DNA of 64,000 bases from Ornatilinea apprima (GTDB lineage: Bacteria > Chloroflexota > Anaerolineae > Anaerolineales > Anaerolineaceae), in assembly GCF_001306115.1 (NCBI RefSeq), contig NZ_LGCL01000031.1:27022-91021 (forward strand), in the 5' to 3' direction. The translations under genes and the position numbers were made by a program. Shown here in pieces: positions 16,811-24,559 of the stretch. Position 1 is the first letter of the stretch; the number at the start of each line of letters is the position of its first letter. The notes under the pieces are model-generated. The model had not been told where the DNA came from. It made no database searches and saw nothing but the letters and a program-made list of their open reading frames with translations.

Positions 16811-17170
16811 TTAATTGGCCGCGATGACGCGCAGGCTGACGGCTGCTTCAACGGTGGTGGCAGCGGGAAGTGTGCACGTCCAGGTGCTGGCAGACAGGGT
16901 GCAGTCTGCAAACGTGGTGCCGTTGACGCTGGCTTTGACGGTGGTAGCGGCTTCATTGAGGCTGAATGAAACCGAATCGATGATGCCAGGGTTGGCGGCG
17001 TTTAAGTTGTAAACAATGTTGGAAACTGTGTAGCCGCTGATGACGCCGGTTCCATCACCGGCGCGGGTACCTGGCACAGTGTTGGCCGCCGCGAAAGCGT
17101 AGGTGAACCCTGACAGCGCCAGGGCAACCAGAACAATGAGCAGTGTTTTGAAAACCCGTTTGGACAGCAT
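16811..17170 (-). CDS. small exported protein, likely SipW-type signal peptidase substrate
   Basis: A 119-residue secreted protein. The N-terminus (LSKRVFKTLLIVLVALALSG) is a signal peptide and is followed by TYAFAAANTVPG; the AGDGTGVISGY block is typical of exported small beta-sandwich proteins encoded beside SipW-like peptidases. The remainder is rich in beta-prone Val/Thr/Ala/Asn with two Cys (CTLSASTWTC) that could form a disulphide. Start at ATG 17170, preceded by AAAGGAG. It is the first gene of the cluster with the signal peptidase-EAL fusion. By analogy with TasA-type systems it may form a surface fibre or matrix component; this is inference. Confidence 0.7.
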   Translation of the reverse strand: MLSKRVFKTLLIVLVALALSGFTYAFAAANTVPGTRAGDGTGVISGYTVSNIVYNLNAANPGIIDSVSFSLNEAATTVKASVNGTTFADCTLSASTWTCTLPAATTVEAAVSLRVIAAN

Positions 17171-17195
17171 GAATTCTCCTTTGATCAACTAGACG

Positions 17196-17251
17196 CCCGG
17201 CTCGCGTGAATGCCGGGGTGGCACAGTTGGGCTGCCGGACCCCCTGGCAGC
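17196..17251 (-). promoter_or_regulatory. structured 5' leader with two GC-rich hairpins
   Basis: Upstream of the exported-protein gene, the minus strand carries GCTGCC/GGCAGC (17231-17251) and CCCGGC/GCCGGG (17196-17217) in series, the latter ending 25 bases before the start codon. I looked for the cyclic-di-GMP-I riboswitch signature and did not find it. Confidence 0.4.
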
Positions 17252-17540
17252 TCAGTATGTTGGCTTTCAATGGGATTGAATGGTTGGTATGCGTGGCAAA
17301 ACGCTCTTGAAAATTGCCCCCTCCTTTCATAAAATTTGCATAAAAAACGCGTAAAAACGCCTTTTCTTTGTTGCATACTTCATGCCGATTCAAGACTCGA
17401 ATGAAAAAACTCGTCCTTAACAGCGCGTTTTTTGAGGGTGACGCTAGGGAAACCAATGCCTGGCTTGAGAAAGGGCTTTTGCGATGAAGGTTCACCTGGC
17501 CGTAAAAACCCGGATAGTTTTTCAGGTTTACCAGACCCAC

Positions 17541-17671
17541 TTAGATGGCTCTGACCACTTCGCTGGCTTCGGCGATGGCGTCGATCACGTGCCGCGGGCG
17601 GGGATTTCTTCGCACTGACCGTTTTGCTCAACTACGACGTAATCGGCTTTGCGGCTGATTGCCGGGTTGTA
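17541..17671 (-). pseudogene. short C-terminal remnant of an unidentified enzyme
   Basis: On the minus strand residues YNPAISRKADYVVVEQNG read openly, then a frameshift leads to HVIDAIAEASEVVRAI and a stop. No start and no neighbour in frame. The family is not recognised. The rest of 17252-17815 holds no supported gene. Confidence 0.45.
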
Positions 17672-17755
17672 AGGCTGTTACATGAGGGGAGGTCTCCCTC
17701 TTTATAGCCAGCGTTTAGAGGGTGATGAAAACTGCTGGTGGAACGGAGCGGCCTG

Positions 17756-17793
17756 TTAAAAAGAATCAGCCGTGATCAAGAAAACCACGGCTG
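17756..17793 (-). terminator. intrinsic terminator after the NBR1-Ig lipoprotein gene
   Basis: CAGCCGTG pairs with CACGGCTG (eight base pairs), followed on the minus strand by ATTCTTTTT, 23 bases after the stop codon. Confidence 0.85.
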
Positions 17794-17815
17794 GCTAGAC
17801 ACAAACAGAATTGGA

Positions 17816-18478
17816 CTACTTGACTTTCACATTGATGTTGACTGTGCAGTAGACAACCCCGCTCCCTTTCAGCACCCACTGGGCTGACTGGGAACCGGTG
17901 CCGGTATTGGCAACCATATCGACGATGAAGGTAACCGATTTACCCGGCTCAACGTTACTTTCCAGGTCGAGAATATCTACACGTTTCTGGAACTTGGCGC
18001 CGCTCTGATAGAGAAAGTCAGTATTGCTGCTTTCCCAGGTTTTGGTACCGGTGTTCTTTAGCGTGACTTTCAAATCAAAATCTTCGCCGCTGTTCATTTC
18101 CCGGCCGCTCGCCGGGTCCAGGGAGGTAATGGAACACTGCCACTCAGATTGGGTGGGAGTGAGGGTGGGCAGTGCGACGGTGCTGGTGGGCAGAACCGGA
18201 ATAGCGGTTGGCACGGGGGTATTCGTGGCGGTAGCGGTTGGCTCTGGGGTGTTGGTGGGCGGCGTAGTGGGAGTGGCCGACGGATTGAGGAACGCCTCTT
18301 GAGTCATGGTCTGCATGGCCGCCATTACCGCTTCGGTCTGGATGACCGATACCGTGCTGGCGATGGCTGCCGAGTCTACGGTGGGCTCGGGGGTGGGGGT
18401 GGCCTGCGCGCAGCCTGCCAGCACAAGCATAGATGCCAGCAATGCCAGCTGAAGAATCTTTTGGGTTTGTTGTTTCAT
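17816..18478 (-). CDS. lipoprotein with C-terminal NBR1-type Ig-like domain
   Basis: A 220-residue exported lipoprotein. Lipobox LAGC with Cys near residue 23, then a Thr/Pro-rich extended linker (about 25-100) that probably spans the cell-wall zone, then a domain of about 105 residues (SITSLDPASG to the end) with the NBR1 Ig-like pattern: LKNTGTKTWESS and VEPGKSVTFIVDM. The domain type usually mediates protein or ligand binding at the surface; it is abundant in Anaerolineae. Start at ATG 18478 with GGAG upstream; a longer start at 18505 lacks a ribosome site. It is a single-gene unit with its own terminator. Confidence 0.8.
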   Translation of the reverse strand: MKQQTQKILQLALLASMLVLAGCAQATPTPEPTVDSAAIASTVSVIQTEAVMAAMQTMTQEAFLNPSATPTTPPTNTPEPTATATNTPVPTAIPVLPTSTVALPTLTPTQSEWQCSITSLDPASGREMNSGEDFDLKVTLKNTGTKTWESSNTDFLYQSGAKFQKRVDILDLESNVEPGKSVTFIVDMVANTGTGSQSAQWVLKGSGVVYCTVNINVKVK

Positions 18479-18664
18479 TTTTTGATCTCCTATTGCTTCA
18501 CTCATCGTGAACTATACAGGCAATTATAACTACATAAGTTGACGTTTGAGGAGGATGAACTTCAAAGGTGAGGGTGAAACTGGTCAAGTGGACAGGTGGC
18601 GATTGGAACTCACCCAGAAACGAGATGGTGATGGGGACACATTCTTAATGATTTTCGGTCCTGC

Positions 18665-19102
18665 TCAATTTTCCAATTGGTGAATTTTATCCAGACGCTG
18701 TTGGTGGCGTCCGCCCTCATAATCGGTGGAAAGCCAGATGCGTACAATCTCTTCCGCTACAGCCGGGCCAATCACCAGCGCGCCCATGCAAAGCACGTTG
18801 GTGTTATTGTGCTGTCGCGAAAGGCGGGCAACGTACGAGTCCTGGCACAAGACGGCACGGATGCCCTTGACCTTGTTGGCGGTGATGCTCATGCCCACCC
18901 CAGACGCGCAAATGGCAATCCCGCGGTCAGCGCCGCCAGCCGCGACCATTTCCGCGACCGCCCGCCCGTAGTCGGGATAATCCACGCGCTCCGGGCCCTG
19001 GGTACCCAGGTCAACCACCTCCATGCCCAGGTCTGTCAGCACTTTTTTGACAATTTCCTTCAAATCAACCGCTTTGTGATCGCACCCGATAGCTATTTTC
19101 AT
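18665..19102 (-). CDS. rpiB: ribose-5-phosphate isomerase B
   Basis: A 145-residue RpiB/LacAB-family isomerase that interconverts ribose 5-phosphate and ribulose 5-phosphate in the pentose phosphate pathway. The N-terminal MKIAIGCDHKAVDLK holds the Asp-His pair for substrate binding; ICASGVGMSITANK provides the active-site Cys (about 68) and anion hole; the R in ARLSRQHNNTN is conserved. Full length for the family. It would feed pentoses from the xylose genes into central metabolism, though it is not in their operon. A fragment of a sugar kinase lies just upstream on the other strand. Confidence 0.92.
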   Translation of the reverse strand: MKIAIGCDHKAVDLKEIVKKVLTDLGMEVVDLGTQGPERVDYPDYGRAVAEMVAAGGADRGIAICASGVGMSITANKVKGIRAVLCQDSYVARLSRQHNNTNVLCMGALVIGPAVAEEIVRIWLSTDYEGGRHQQRLDKIHQLEN

Positions 19103-19305
19103 GCGTTTGCTCCTGATCCTTCAATATTGATAAACTTGCCCCTAATCATAAACCACTTTTGCATTGTTGGCCTGAATGTGTTTTTGAAATTTGGCTTTTG
19201 TCATTCGCAACTATGCTGGCAAGCATCCACAAATTTTTATTGGATGTTTGGATTGGGTGTTCGTAATTCAATCCTTGTCGCCGGGGAGCATTCCCCGCCT
19301 CTGGC

Positions 19306-19420
19306 TGCGCAGTGATCACGGCGGTAGAAGACGGCATTCTGGTGGTATTGACCGGAAAGCCGGTTGGAAGACATTCAAAGGCTTTACCAAATGGTCTCAG
19401 TCGAGTGTTTGAACCAATAA
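19306..19420 (+). pseudogene. PfkB sugar-kinase fragment (copy of the gene at 38709-39656)
   Basis: Two blocks match the kinase at 38709: AVITAVEDGILVVL ([14 protein letters not shown] in the intact gene), then after a deletion and frame change LEDIQRLYQMVSVECLNQ and a stop (intact: [18 protein letters not shown]). Over the last 55 bases DNA identity is about 48/55. No start, no active site. Confidence 0.8.
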
Positions 19421-19458
19421 CCCTGGCCAGCTCACAATTGTATCGGGCTGGCCAGGGT
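19420..19458. other. strong hairpin downstream of the FMN-binding genes
   Basis: ACCCTGGCCAGC (19420-19431) and GCTGGCCAGGGT (19447-19458) are perfectly complementary over 12 bases. It lies 46 bases beyond the stop of the last operon gene on the minus strand. There is no long T run, but TTATTGG follows; it is probably the operon's 3' end. Confidence 0.6.
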
Positions 19459-19504
19459 GACATTGTTGAACAGGGTGCTTGTCGCTGTGGGAGGGAGGCG
19501 CGCG

Positions 19505-19945
19505 TCAGTTCTGCTGCGCCTGGAGCAGGGCATTCTCTACAGCTTTGAGGTAGGCTTTAGAGGTGAGGGTGGCCCCGCTGATGGTGTCCACCTGCAGTGA
19601 CTGCGCCTGGATGACGCGGTCATACAGCATTTGAGCGTCGGTATTCTCGCTGCCGGGGTCTGTGCTGGCGGCCAATTGGATGCTGGTGACCTTTCCGTTG
19701 GTTACGGTAACATCACATTCATTGGCGCGCCAGCGGTACATTCCGCCGGGATACACGCCATGGTATGTGCCATCATCCAGCTGGTTGAAGTTAACTGCGT
19801 CGAGGGAAAGGTTGGCGGCTTCCCGGTGCTCTTTGGAGATGAGTGACCAGCCTACCCCTCCACCAACCGCGACCAAGACCACCAGCGCAAAAAATCCAAT
19901 CAAGCAGCCGGTGCCTTTGCGTTTCTTTTTGTCCTTCGCGTTCAT
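19505..19945 (-). CDS. membrane-anchored FMN-binding domain protein (flavinylation target) 1
   Basis: A 146-residue protein. A short basic N-terminus, one TM helix (about 14-34), then a domain exposed outside the cytoplasm. The motif DTISGATLTSKAY (about 122-134) is the DxxSGATxT/S flavinylation site at which ApbE attaches FMN to Thr through a phosphoester bond. Such proteins carry electrons at the cell surface. The last gene of tetR-apbE-FMN-FMN (23-base gap). It is a tandem paralogue of the gene at 19969, with near-identical flavinylation segments (RVIQAQSLQVDTISGATL in both). Confidence 0.85.
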   Translation of the reverse strand: MNAKDKKKRKGTGCLIGFFALVVLVAVGGGVGWSLISKEHREAANLSLDAVNFNQLDDGTYHGVYPGGMYRWRANECDVTVTNGKVTSIQLAASTDPGSENTDAQMLYDRVIQAQSLQVDTISGATLTSKAYLKAVENALLQAQQN

Positions 19946-19968
19946 TCCAACATTTCCTTTTTATATTT

Positions 19969-20376
19969 CTACCCGTTTTGTGCCTGAACAAGGGCGTTCT
20001 CAATCCCCTTGAGGTAGGCTTTTGAGGTGAGGGTAGCGCCGCTGATGGTGTCTACCTGCAGCGACTGCGCCTGAATGACGCGGTCGTACAACATTTGGGC
20101 GCCGGCTCTCTCTTTATCGGGGTCCATGCTGCCGGTGAGTTGAATATCCGCTACCTTTCCGGCAGATACGGTAACTTGGCATTGATTGGCGCGCCATTTG
20201 TACATGCCGCCTTCATAAGCGCCCTGGTATGTGCCTTCTGCCAGGGTGCTGAAATCGATGACCTTGAGCGGCAGGTTTCTGGCTTCGTGGTGTTCTTTTT
20301 CCAGGTGCGACCAGCCAATACGTCCGGCAATGCCCAACGCGGCCACGATAACCATTGCAATGATCCAACCTAACAT
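19969..20376 (-). CDS. membrane-anchored FMN-binding domain protein (flavinylation target) 2
   Basis: A 135-residue paralogue of the preceding entry. TM helix at about 3-22, then ARNLPLKVIDFSTLAEGTY and MYKWRANQCQVTV, matching the paralogue, and the flavinylation motif DTISGATLTSKAY near the C-terminus. It sits 18 bases after the apbE stop, so its maturation enzyme is co-expressed. Two successive single-flavin proteins suggest a short extracytoplasmic electron relay; the donor membrane complex is not encoded here. Confidence 0.85.
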   Translation of the reverse strand: MLGWIIAMVIVAALGIAGRIGWSHLEKEHHEARNLPLKVIDFSTLAEGTYQGAYEGGMYKWRANQCQVTVSAGKVADIQLTGSMDPDKERAGAQMLYDRVIQAQSLQVDTISGATLTSKAYLKGIENALVQAQNG

Positions 20377-20394
20377 TTTGATATCTCCTCAATT

Positions 20395-21366
20395 TCAATG
20401 AACAAACGAAACATCCACGCCTTCGGCCGGTTGAAAGCGGTATTTCAGGCCAGATGTAACACAGACCCGGATATGCTGATCGATCAGGATCGCTTCTGTT
20501 TCCGGGAATTTCTTCAGGCATTCGAGCCCTTTCTCGATGCCTGCGACAAACAACATGGTGGATAAAATATCGGCGGTCTGCGAGCTTTCAGAAATAATTG
20601 TTACGCTAACCAGGCCGGATTGGGATGGGTAACCCGTGGTGGGATTCAGAATGTGATGAAACCGCTCTCCTTGCCTGTTGGCCGCGTAACGCTGGTAGTC
20701 GCCAGAGGTTACCACCGACTGATTGGCTGCCGATACCGATCCGATGAGAAGGTCTTTGTTGCGGGGGTGTTGAATCCCCACGCGCCAGGGTGAGCCATCA
20801 GGCTTCGCGCCGAGGGTCATTACGTTCCCGCCCAGGTTAGAAAAAGCTGAAGTGATCTCAAAATCTCTCAGGATTTCTGCAACCCGGTCAGCGGCGTAGC
20901 CTTTGCCAACACCGCCCAGGTCAATGGACTGCCCGGTGCGCCTGAGGCCGGCGGTCATATTCAGCTGATCCAGCGCTAAGTCCTGATCGTTGGCCAACGA
21001 AAGGGCTTGCTGAATGCTGCGCGTATCCGGCACGGAGAATCTGGCTGCGCCGATTTTCCACAAGGCTACCAGCGGACGGATGGTCACCGCGAAGCAGCCA
21101 GGACAGGCGCGCGAAAGCTCAAGCGATTTGCTTAACACCTCAAAGGTTTCAAAGCTCACAGGCACGCTTTCCATGCCGGCGCGGGCATTGATCGTACTGA
21201 TCTCGCTGGTGGGGATAAACCGGCTGAGCAGCGCTTCGATCCGTCCGATCTCTTGAACAATCGCGGGAAGAGCCGCGGCCTGATGCGTGCCAAACACTTT
21301 GTGGGTCATCACCGTGCCCATCGCAGAGTGGGTGGTCTGCGCCCCCTGGATTTTTCCTATCAGCAT
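20395..21366 (-). CDS. apbE: FAD:protein FMN transferase
   Basis: A 323-residue ApbE-family flavin transferase that moves FMN from FAD to a Thr in the SGATxT motif of target proteins, using Mg2+. Family features: SRFIPTSEISTINARAG, the SIDLGGVGKGYAADRV block, HHILNPTTGYP and the acidic SSQTADILSTMLF metal region near 275. No lipobox or signal peptide is seen, unlike the common periplasmic lipoprotein form, so either the enzyme acts inside or the true start has been missed; the start used lies two bases after the tetR stop. Its likely substrates are the next two genes. Confidence 0.9.
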   Translation of the reverse strand: MLIGKIQGAQTTHSAMGTVMTHKVFGTHQAAALPAIVQEIGRIEALLSRFIPTSEISTINARAGMESVPVSFETFEVLSKSLELSRACPGCFAVTIRPLVALWKIGAARFSVPDTRSIQQALSLANDQDLALDQLNMTAGLRRTGQSIDLGGVGKGYAADRVAEILRDFEITSAFSNLGGNVMTLGAKPDGSPWRVGIQHPRNKDLLIGSVSAANQSVVTSGDYQRYAANRQGERFHHILNPTTGYPSQSGLVSVTIISESSQTADILSTMLFVAGIEKGLECLKKFPETEAILIDQHIRVCVTSGLKYRFQPAEGVDVSFVH

Positions 21367-21368
21367 TT

Positions 21369-21977
21369 TTACTCCACGCTTTCCTGCCGCCCGGCGGGAA
21401 GGTCCATTGTGCCGGTGAGCCCTTTGATGATAAATTCAGTCAGATACTCCTGAATTTTGGGGAAGAACTGTAGGCCGATATCCTCTTTGTGCTCGTCGAT
21501 GATAATGACTGTGGAAAAGATGGCCATGATCATCTCGCTATCGATATCCTGCCTCAATTTGCCTTCTGCCTGCCAGTTCTTCACAATTTCAATGAAGCTG
21601 GTATACATGAAATCCACATAATCAAGGCCATGCTCTTCCCGATATTTTTCTTCGATTTTGGCAAAAACCTCTTTGTTGTACCATTCGCGCAAGATTGGGT
21701 TCGACGCCATGCCTTCCATGTTTCGCTTCATCATTTCCTGGATGACGGCGAGGGGGTCTCCGTTCGGATCAATCGCGGCGAGAATTTCTCGTTTGAGCTT
21801 CACATTTTCTTCCAGGAAGAGTTCCATGAAGAGCTTTTCTTTGGAAGAGAAGTAAAGATAGAACGTTCCTGCCGCGATGCCGGCCATTTTGGTAATATCG
21901 GCGATCCCCGTAGATTTGAAGCCGTGGGTGCTGAAGAGCTCTTTGCCGCACCTCAAGATTTCCGCTTTTTTATCCAT
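21369..21977 (-). CDS. TetR/AcrR-family transcriptional repressor
   Basis: A 202-residue regulator. N-terminal helix-turn-helix (about 8-55): ILRCGKELFSTHGF, TGIADITKMAGIAAGTFYLY and FSSKEKLF are canonical. The C-terminal ligand domain is unclassified. It heads the apbE/FMN-binding operon, and a perfect 16-bp inverted repeat lies 33 bases upstream of its start, so self-repression of the whole operon is likely. The last residues (LPAGRQESVE) come from a stretch that looks extraneous to the family. Confidence 0.9.
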   Translation of the reverse strand: MDKKAEILRCGKELFSTHGFKSTGIADITKMAGIAAGTFYLYFSSKEKLFMELFLEENVKLKREILAAIDPNGDPLAVIQEMMKRNMEGMASNPILREWYNKEVFAKIEEKYREEHGLDYVDFMYTSFIEIVKNWQAEGKLRQDIDSEMIMAIFSTVIIIDEHKEDIGLQFFPKIQEYLTEFIIKGLTGTMDLPAGRQESVE

Positions 21978-22009
21978 GTCTGCCTGCCATCCATTTCTGT
22001 TGTATGATC

Positions 22010-22045
22010 AATAATGAATGAATATAAAAATATTCATTCATTATT
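22010..22045. promoter_or_regulatory. TetR operator: perfect 16-bp inverted repeat
   Basis: AATAATGAATGAATAT, four bases (AAAA), then ATATTCATTCATTATT. Arms are exactly complementary. Position between the upstream gene's stop and the tetR start fits an autoregulatory operator overlapping the promoter. The arm contains the TGAATGAATA core often seen for TetR proteins. Confidence 0.8.
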
Positions 22046-22109
22046 TTATTCAAAACCATTGATCTTGTCAACCCATGATTTTGTTTTTGGGGAGATAGGG
22101 AAACTTGCG

Positions 22110-23837
22110 TTAGGTGGATGTGGTATCTGCTGGTATAACCTGCAACCCAACCTGACCTAAAAGTGCGGGTAAAGACCGGAAGAACGCCCGGTTTTTTTCT
22201 TTCTCTGTTTCGGGAAGTTCTTCCCAAGGAATTAAAGTCGGATTGGTTTTGGCGGTTTTATTTTTGGGGCCGGGGTGATATTTCCAACCTTCGTTAATTT
22301 TCTTTTGCATCCATATTTGGTGCTCTACTTTTGCCATCGCGTCAAGCGTCTCTTCAGAAAATTGGGATGAGGGCGCTGCCCAATCACTTAAGGCTTGAAT
22401 GTCGTAGCCAAATTGTGACAATATTTTTAACTGGTGGTCAACCAAATCGTAATTCTGCTGGCGCAATTCAGGGCTTAAGGTTTCCCAGCTCTGCAGGGAG
22501 GCAGGTGAGGATGATGCCGCGGATAGGCTTTGGGTGCGTAAATACTCATTGTGCAAGGCTTCTGCCAGAAGGTCTCTGGGTAACAATTTAAGTAATTCTG
22601 GCGTGCAGGTGCTTTCCAGAAGGAGGAAGGGGATGAGTTTGAGCAATTTCGTTGTGCTTTGCCCATTCAGAATTCGAGCCAGACCTTCGCGATCGGCCAT
22701 GCGCAAGACGACCGGTACTTTGGCGTGAGTTGCGGTTTGCAAGTCCAAGCCCGCCTCCAGGGCGAGGGCGTCCTGGTCCACGCAAATGTAGATGCAACCG
22801 ATGGTCTCTTGAGGCAGAAATTTTGCCAGTTCAAACTGAGCAGAATGGATGTTCATGTCGAACGGGCGGTCAGCGATGGCTTCTTTCAATTTTGGGTAAC
22901 GCGCATGCAAAGTTTCCATCACCTGGCTGGCCTGTAGATCAATAATGGTTACAGGCAGTTTCCAGTTTGGATTTTGTCGAACATTCCACCAGGAGCGGGC
23001 CATGTGTACCAGCAGGTTTTGCCCGAACTTTCCCACACCAACCAGAATGATATTCGCTGGCGGTTCAGCCGGGTTCTGCCAGGCCGGGTATGTTTGCAGC
23101 ATGCGCACGGCTCCACGCTCGAAAACATTAAACAATTCCATCTGAAAGGCGTTGAGTTGAAATTTCACCATCTGATTTTTCAACAAGGCGCACAAACGCG
23201 GATCGTGAATATGGACCATGCATTTTAACTTGCCGCTTGCATCCCCGGAAAGGCATTTTTCCGCCTGCAACGCAATGGTTACGTTAGTGCCATCGTTATC
23301 GCACACAGCAAAAAGCGAACCTGCCCGCCCGATACCCGCCCGGTGAAGTGTGGATGGGTCACTCGCGTCTCCAATGATGATAAATGCCCCACGGTCACGG
23401 CAATTTTGAATCCAGGGGTGGTTTTCATTTTTTTCAATAATGACAACCCTCTTTTGGTCATCGCGGAAGGAATTCGCCAGGAGAAAGCCTTTGCGGCTTA
23501 ACCCACAAATGATGGTGTGATCCGAAATCCGCCATAACCCAGAGGTGAAAATCCAGTCGTGAAACAATTCCCAGAAGGCTTTGATGGCAGTAACTGCGCT
23601 TAGAAAGAGAATAAAAAACCGTGCGAAATTGAGCAAGAAGGGCACGGGAGGTTCGGGGCTGCCAGACTCCATGGAAATGAGCTGAAAAGTAAGGTAGAGC
23701 TTATCCCACAGGGTGTAGGAGAGACCGTGCCAGGCGGCGTATTGAGCAAAGCCAACCACACCCGATGAAAAACCCAGCACCCACAGCAGGATGAGGATAG
23801 CCCACTGACGATCGCGGCGGTCTGAAAGCAGATTCAT
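22110..23837 (-). CDS. membrane protein with tandem TrkA-N (Rossmann) domains and C-terminal RyR domain
   Basis: A 575-residue protein. Three hydrophobic segments (about 12-32, 45-60, 68-88) form a two-TM-channel-like N-terminus, but the pore position reads TFQLISMESGSPE instead of a TxGYG filter, so K+ selectivity is doubtful. Residues 105-235 form a TrkA-N domain (TIICGLSRKGFLLANSF, IIIGDASDPSTL). A second Rossmann domain (about 255-390; IILVGVGKFGQNLLVHMA) follows. Residues 485-565 match the RyR domain (VEHQIWMQKKINEGWKYHP, IPWEELPETEKEKNR), known from ryanodine receptors and bacterial conflict systems. Last gene of the four-gene set, 28 bases after the SLOG gene. It probably senses a nucleotide and acts at the membrane. 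Confidence 0.8.
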   Translation of the reverse strand: MNLLSDRRDRQWAILILLWVLGFSSGVVGFAQYAAWHGLSYTLWDKLYLTFQLISMESGSPEPPVPFLLNFARFFILFLSAVTAIKAFWELFHDWIFTSGLWRISDHTIICGLSRKGFLLANSFRDDQKRVVIIEKNENHPWIQNCRDRGAFIIIGDASDPSTLHRAGIGRAGSLFAVCDNDGTNVTIALQAEKCLSGDASGKLKCMVHIHDPRLCALLKNQMVKFQLNAFQMELFNVFERGAVRMLQTYPAWQNPAEPPANIILVGVGKFGQNLLVHMARSWWNVRQNPNWKLPVTIIDLQASQVMETLHARYPKLKEAIADRPFDMNIHSAQFELAKFLPQETIGCIYICVDQDALALEAGLDLQTATHAKVPVVLRMADREGLARILNGQSTTKLLKLIPFLLLESTCTPELLKLLPRDLLAEALHNEYLRTQSLSAASSSPASLQSWETLSPELRQQNYDLVDHQLKILSQFGYDIQALSDWAAPSSQFSEETLDAMAKVEHQIWMQKKINEGWKYHPGPKNKTAKTNPTLIPWEELPETEKEKNRAFFRSLPALLGQVGLQVIPADTTST

Positions 23838-23865
23838 AATGGTCTCTTTACCCTGTCATTGGCGT

Positions 23866-24507
23866 TCAAAAATTCTCGTAATCGACTCTTCCCTGTTCAT
23901 CTCCAAGACTGGTTGCCGTTTGCGTGCCAGAAATGCGATTGCCGGCGTGAATCCAGATCATCGGAATTTTCCGCCGGCGCGCTTCCAATGCGATTTCACC
24001 TGTTCCGCCTTTTCCTTGCGAAGCAGAACCATCCCAGATCACCAGTAGAATATCACAATTCTCCAGCAGGAACAAACCCAAGGCTGCATAGGCTTGGTCA
24101 ACGTCCGGTTGGGCAGGCAGTTGGATAACTTCTTGGGCTTTGTAGAGATATTGGGTAAACTCCTCGCGAGAATCTGCCGTGGAGAAGCTGAGCAGGTACT
24201 CTTCTGGTGGTAACGGTAGAATCGCGATAAGATCAGACTGATGCTTTAAGAAAACACTGGCGGCCAGGCGGTCAGCGCCTTCTGCCAGGGGAGAGCATAT
24301 TTGCCAACCAATTTGGGGGAAACGAAAGTGGAGTGTTTGACAAACATTCTCCAGGGCAGCGGTTAATCGCTCCGGGTCACTTAAAAAGCGGTGGCCAGAG
24401 ATTCCTATACGAAGAATTTTGCGAGTGTTGGTCTGTAAGATCGGCATCATATTGAATAAAGGAAGGCCGGCGAATACCACCGGCCTTAATTCGGTGATTG
24501 TTTCCAT
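23866..24507 (-). CDS. SLOG-superfamily Rossmann-like protein
   Basis: A 213-residue soluble protein. The pattern ILRIGISGHRFLSDPERL near the N-terminus, ICSPLAEGADRLAA in the middle and DILLVIWDGSASQGKGGTGE near the C-terminus is that of SLOG/LOG-like nucleotide-binding domains, in which glycine-rich loops bind a nucleotide or its derivative. It may sense or process a small nucleotide such as an NAD-derived signal; activity is inferred. Between the TIR-STAND gene and the TrkA/RyR gene. The start is uncertain: the frame is open to 24597, ATG 24507 is used; ATG 24450 is the alternative, and none has a good ribosome site. Confidence 0.7.
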   Translation of the reverse strand: METITELRPVVFAGLPLFNMMPILQTNTRKILRIGISGHRFLSDPERLTAALENVCQTLHFRFPQIGWQICSPLAEGADRLAASVFLKHQSDLIAILPLPPEEYLLSFSTADSREEFTQYLYKAQEVIQLPAQPDVDQAYAALGLFLLENCDILLVIWDGSASQGKGGTGEIALEARRRKIPMIWIHAGNRISGTQTATSLGDEQGRVDYENF

Positions 24508-24559
24508 TGTAATGCAGGTTCTGCAATGTAGAAGCACAGATGGTTTGGTGAAAGCCGGA

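Noticed and set aside
17171..17400. cyclic-di-GMP-I riboswitch
   Set aside because: The context is suggestive, but the conserved GEMM core and its tetraloop receptor could not be found.
22110..23837. ordinary potassium channel
   Set aside because: There is no TxGYG-type filter in the pore position.
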